6,449 nt of DNA from JdFR-22 sp046537735. GTDB lineage: Archaea > Halobacteriota > Archaeoglobi > Archaeoglobales > Archaeoglobaceae. Position 1 is the first letter of the stretch. The number at the start of each line of letters is the position of its first letter. Positions 4,973-6,449 of the stretch are shown in pieces. The notes below the pieces were generated by a model. It was not told the origin of the DNA, searched no databases, and worked only from the letters and a program-made list of their open reading frames with translations. A program made the translations under genes and the position numbers. The stretch is from NCBI GenBank assembly GCA_046537735.1, contig JBKHKH010000109.1:1-6449 (forward strand). Reading direction: 5' to 3'.

Positions 4973-6370
4973 TTAGCTTTCAGATAGCTTGAATTCCCGA
5001 TGAATAACTCTTAAGGCATCGTTGCAGTTATCTTTATCCACCACAAAGGAGATATTGTACTCTGAGACGCTCTGACTTATCATTATGACGTTTATGTCGT
5101 TGGTGCCCAGTGCCGAAAATATTCTGCCGGCTACCCCTCTGGTGCCTGCCATACCCGCTCCCACAGCGCTGATGACTGCGATATCTTCCATCATGGTCAC
5201 TCTGACCCCGTTCTGGATGTTCCTCAGAGCCTTCATCGCCTTCCTCAGATCTGTCTGGTCCACAACTATAGACAGGCTGAGCTCAGATGAGCTTTGGGAG
5301 AGCATGATGACCCGTATTCTAGCTTCAGATAACTTCTTAAAGACTTCTGCCATTATATCCGCAAAATTGAGGCCAGCACCAGCTATATTGATCACGGCCA
5401 CTTTCTCGATCAAACTGAGGGCCTTTACGATCTCTTTCGCCGACTTTGTTTCTCCCCTTATCACCGTTCCAGGTGCCTCGGGGTCAAATGTATTCTTAAT
5501 TCTGACCGGTATTTTCTCCTTCATTACCGGCTCCAGAGCCCGGGGATGCAGGATCTTTGCACCGAAGTGGGACAGCTCCATTGCCTCCAGATATGATATT
5601 TCCGGTAGCAACTTTGCCTCAGGAACTATCTTGGGATCAGTGGTCATAACTCCGGCTACTTCCTTCCACAACCACACTTCATCCGCATCAAGAGCAGCTC
5701 CCAGAAGGGTCGCAGTGAGATCGGTCCCTCCCCTCCCTAGAGTAGTGATACTGCCATCTTTGGTGGTTCCCATGAATCCGGATACAACAGGTACAGAGTT
5801 CTTGATGGTAAGGAGAGGGTCCAGCCTGCTCTCGATTATCTTGTTAACATCGGGAATGGGTTTCGCCCTGCCGAAGTTCTCGTTGGTGATAATGCCAGCG
5901 TCCCCACCGGTGAGAGCCACTGAATCAACACTCAGTGAAAGCAACGTGGCAGATAGAATAGGGGCACACAATCTTTCACCAAAGGAGAGTATATAATCTT
6001 CACTCCTTTTGGTCAGCTCGCCCAGGTAGGTTATCCCCAGCAACACCTTTTCCAGCTCATCCATCAGCCGCTCAATAGCGGATATCACCTTGGGCCGATA
6101 ATCCTCCGAAACGGCAGTGTTAACCGCATCAAAATGCCTCTTGGCCAGCTCGGCAACGGACACCTTAATATAACCCGGTGAAGGATTGGAATAGCATTTC
6201 TCAGCAGCCTCCAGCAGGAAATCAGTTACACCAGCCATAGCAGAGGTGGTCACCACCACCTCGTTCTCGGCAGCGAACTTCTTCACCAGCTGCGCACAGT
6301 GGAGAATACTCTCCCCATCCTTTACACTCGTCCCACCGAACTTCATGACCAATCTCATACTATTCACCAT
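4973..6370 (-). CDS. lysC: Aspartokinase (aspartate kinase) with two ACT domains
   Basis: It phosphorylates L-aspartate with ATP to 4-phospho-aspartate, the entry step to lysine, threonine and methionine, in the cytoplasm. From the ATG at 6370 the protein has 465 residues. The kinase motifs are in order: VMKFGGTSV (8-15), TTSAMAGVTD (41-50), SFGERL (129-134), TTLGRGGTDLTA (209-220), VMTTDPKIV (241-249) and EAMELSHFGAKILHPRA (262-278). Two ACT domains follow (about 323-385 and 396-462), the usual site of feedback inhibition by end products. The stretch WKEVAGVMTTDP differs from the common WTDVDGVMTTDP. Two starts are plausible: ATG 6370 has AGGTGA eight bases upstream, while ATG 6358 (MRLVMKFGG, closer to family starts) has GGTGA five bases upstream. 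A TTG start at 6400 is unlikely. Length and domains suggest a complete, working enzyme. Confidence 0.95.
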   Translation of the reverse strand: MVNSMRLVMKFGGTSVKDGESILHCAQLVKKFAAENEVVVTTSAMAGVTDFLLEAAEKCYSNPSPGYIKVSVAELAKRHFDAVNTAVSEDYRPKVISAIERLMDELEKVLLGITYLGELTKRSEDYILSFGERLCAPILSATLLSLSVDSVALTGGDAGIITNENFGRAKPIPDVNKIIESRLDPLLTIKNSVPVVSGFMGTTKDGSITTLGRGGTDLTATLLGAALDADEVWLWKEVAGVMTTDPKIVPEAKLLPEISYLEAMELSHFGAKILHPRALEPVMKEKIPVRIKNTFDPEAPGTVIRGETKSAKEIVKALSLIEKVAVINIAGAGLNFADIMAEVFKKLSEARIRVIMLSQSSSELSLSIVVDQTDLRKAMKALRNIQNGVRVTMMEDIAVISAVGAGMAGTRGVAGRIFSALGTNDINVIMISQSVSEYNISFVVDKDNCNDALRVIHREFKLSES

Positions 6371-6383
6371 CAGAGCCTTCACC

Positions 6384-6389
6384 TGCCTA
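6384..6389 (-). promoter_or_regulatory. Ribosome binding site of lysC
   Basis: On the minus strand GGCAGGTGAAGG lies upstream of the ATG at 6370; its AGGTGA core is the same motif that precedes the YlbF-family gene, with eight bases to the ATG. It favours the 6370 start over 6358, although a shorter GGTGA also precedes 6358. Confidence 0.45.
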
Positions 6390-6434
6390 CCTGCAAGCAA
6401 TTTCTAACCAATCTGGTTCTTATTAAAAAAGGGG

Positions 6435-6442
6435 AATATAAA
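6435..6442 (-). promoter_or_regulatory. TATA box of lysC
   Basis: The minus strand reads CTTTATATTC, close to the archaeal TTTATATA consensus. A start about 26 bases downstream falls near 6412 and gives a leader of about 40 bases that includes the ribosome binding site. The BRE would be at the very edge of the window. Confidence 0.5.
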
Positions 6443-6449
6443 GATTGCT

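Noticed and set aside
5085..5996. A 303-codon plus-strand ORF
   Set aside because: It is antisense to lysC, whose motifs are unmistakable; its product is a low-complexity mirror of the aspartokinase frame.

Overview
The window reads as archaeal, most likely from a euryarchaeon related to methanogens or haloarchaea. The signs are BRE/TATA-type promoters (for example CTTATATA behind GAAAG near 4290-4300, and TTTATATT near 6435-6442), a mix of leaderless-looking starts and AGGTGA-type ribosome binding sites, an Lrp/AsnC regulator with an added cysteine cluster, an archaeal-style single-chain aspartokinase with two ACT domains, and an archaeal YlbF-family protein. Proteins are not strongly acidic, so an extreme salt-in halophile is not obvious. 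The genus cannot be fixed from sequence alone.

Left third (1-2483), accessory and decaying: the N-terminal 120 residues of a family-4 glycosyltransferase run off the left edge on the minus strand. Behind it, 399-1310 holds no intact gene. It carries stretches that look like eroded minus-strand coding sequence, broken by stops and frameshifts. An apparently intact DDE transposase gene (1398-2483, plus) follows, with a promoter placed for a leaderless transcript. No convincing insertion-sequence ends could be fixed. The picture is a surface-glycan gene region that has degraded and been hit by a mobile element.

Middle (2484-4257): a rhomboid-like multi-pass membrane protein (plus) converges on an Lrp/AsnC-type regulator (minus), separated by only 16 bases that are filled by a perfect hairpin. 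Directly upstream of the regulator, on the same strand, is a 52-residue ORF (4099-4257) with its own promoter, a purine-rich site before its start and an in-frame stop just before the start codon. It is not similar to anything I recognise and probably forms a two-gene operon with the regulator.

Right third (4258-6449), core genes: a YlbF/YmcA-family helical protein (plus) has a 10-base direct repeat in its leader and a strong ribosome binding site. It converges on lysC (minus), aspartokinase, the first enzyme of the aspartate-family amino acid pathway. The lysC promoter sits at the right edge.

No RNA genes, CRISPR arrays or known defence systems were seen. The most interesting unit is the small protein plus cysteine-tailed Lrp regulator pair, with a palindrome lying just upstream of a possible internal promoter.
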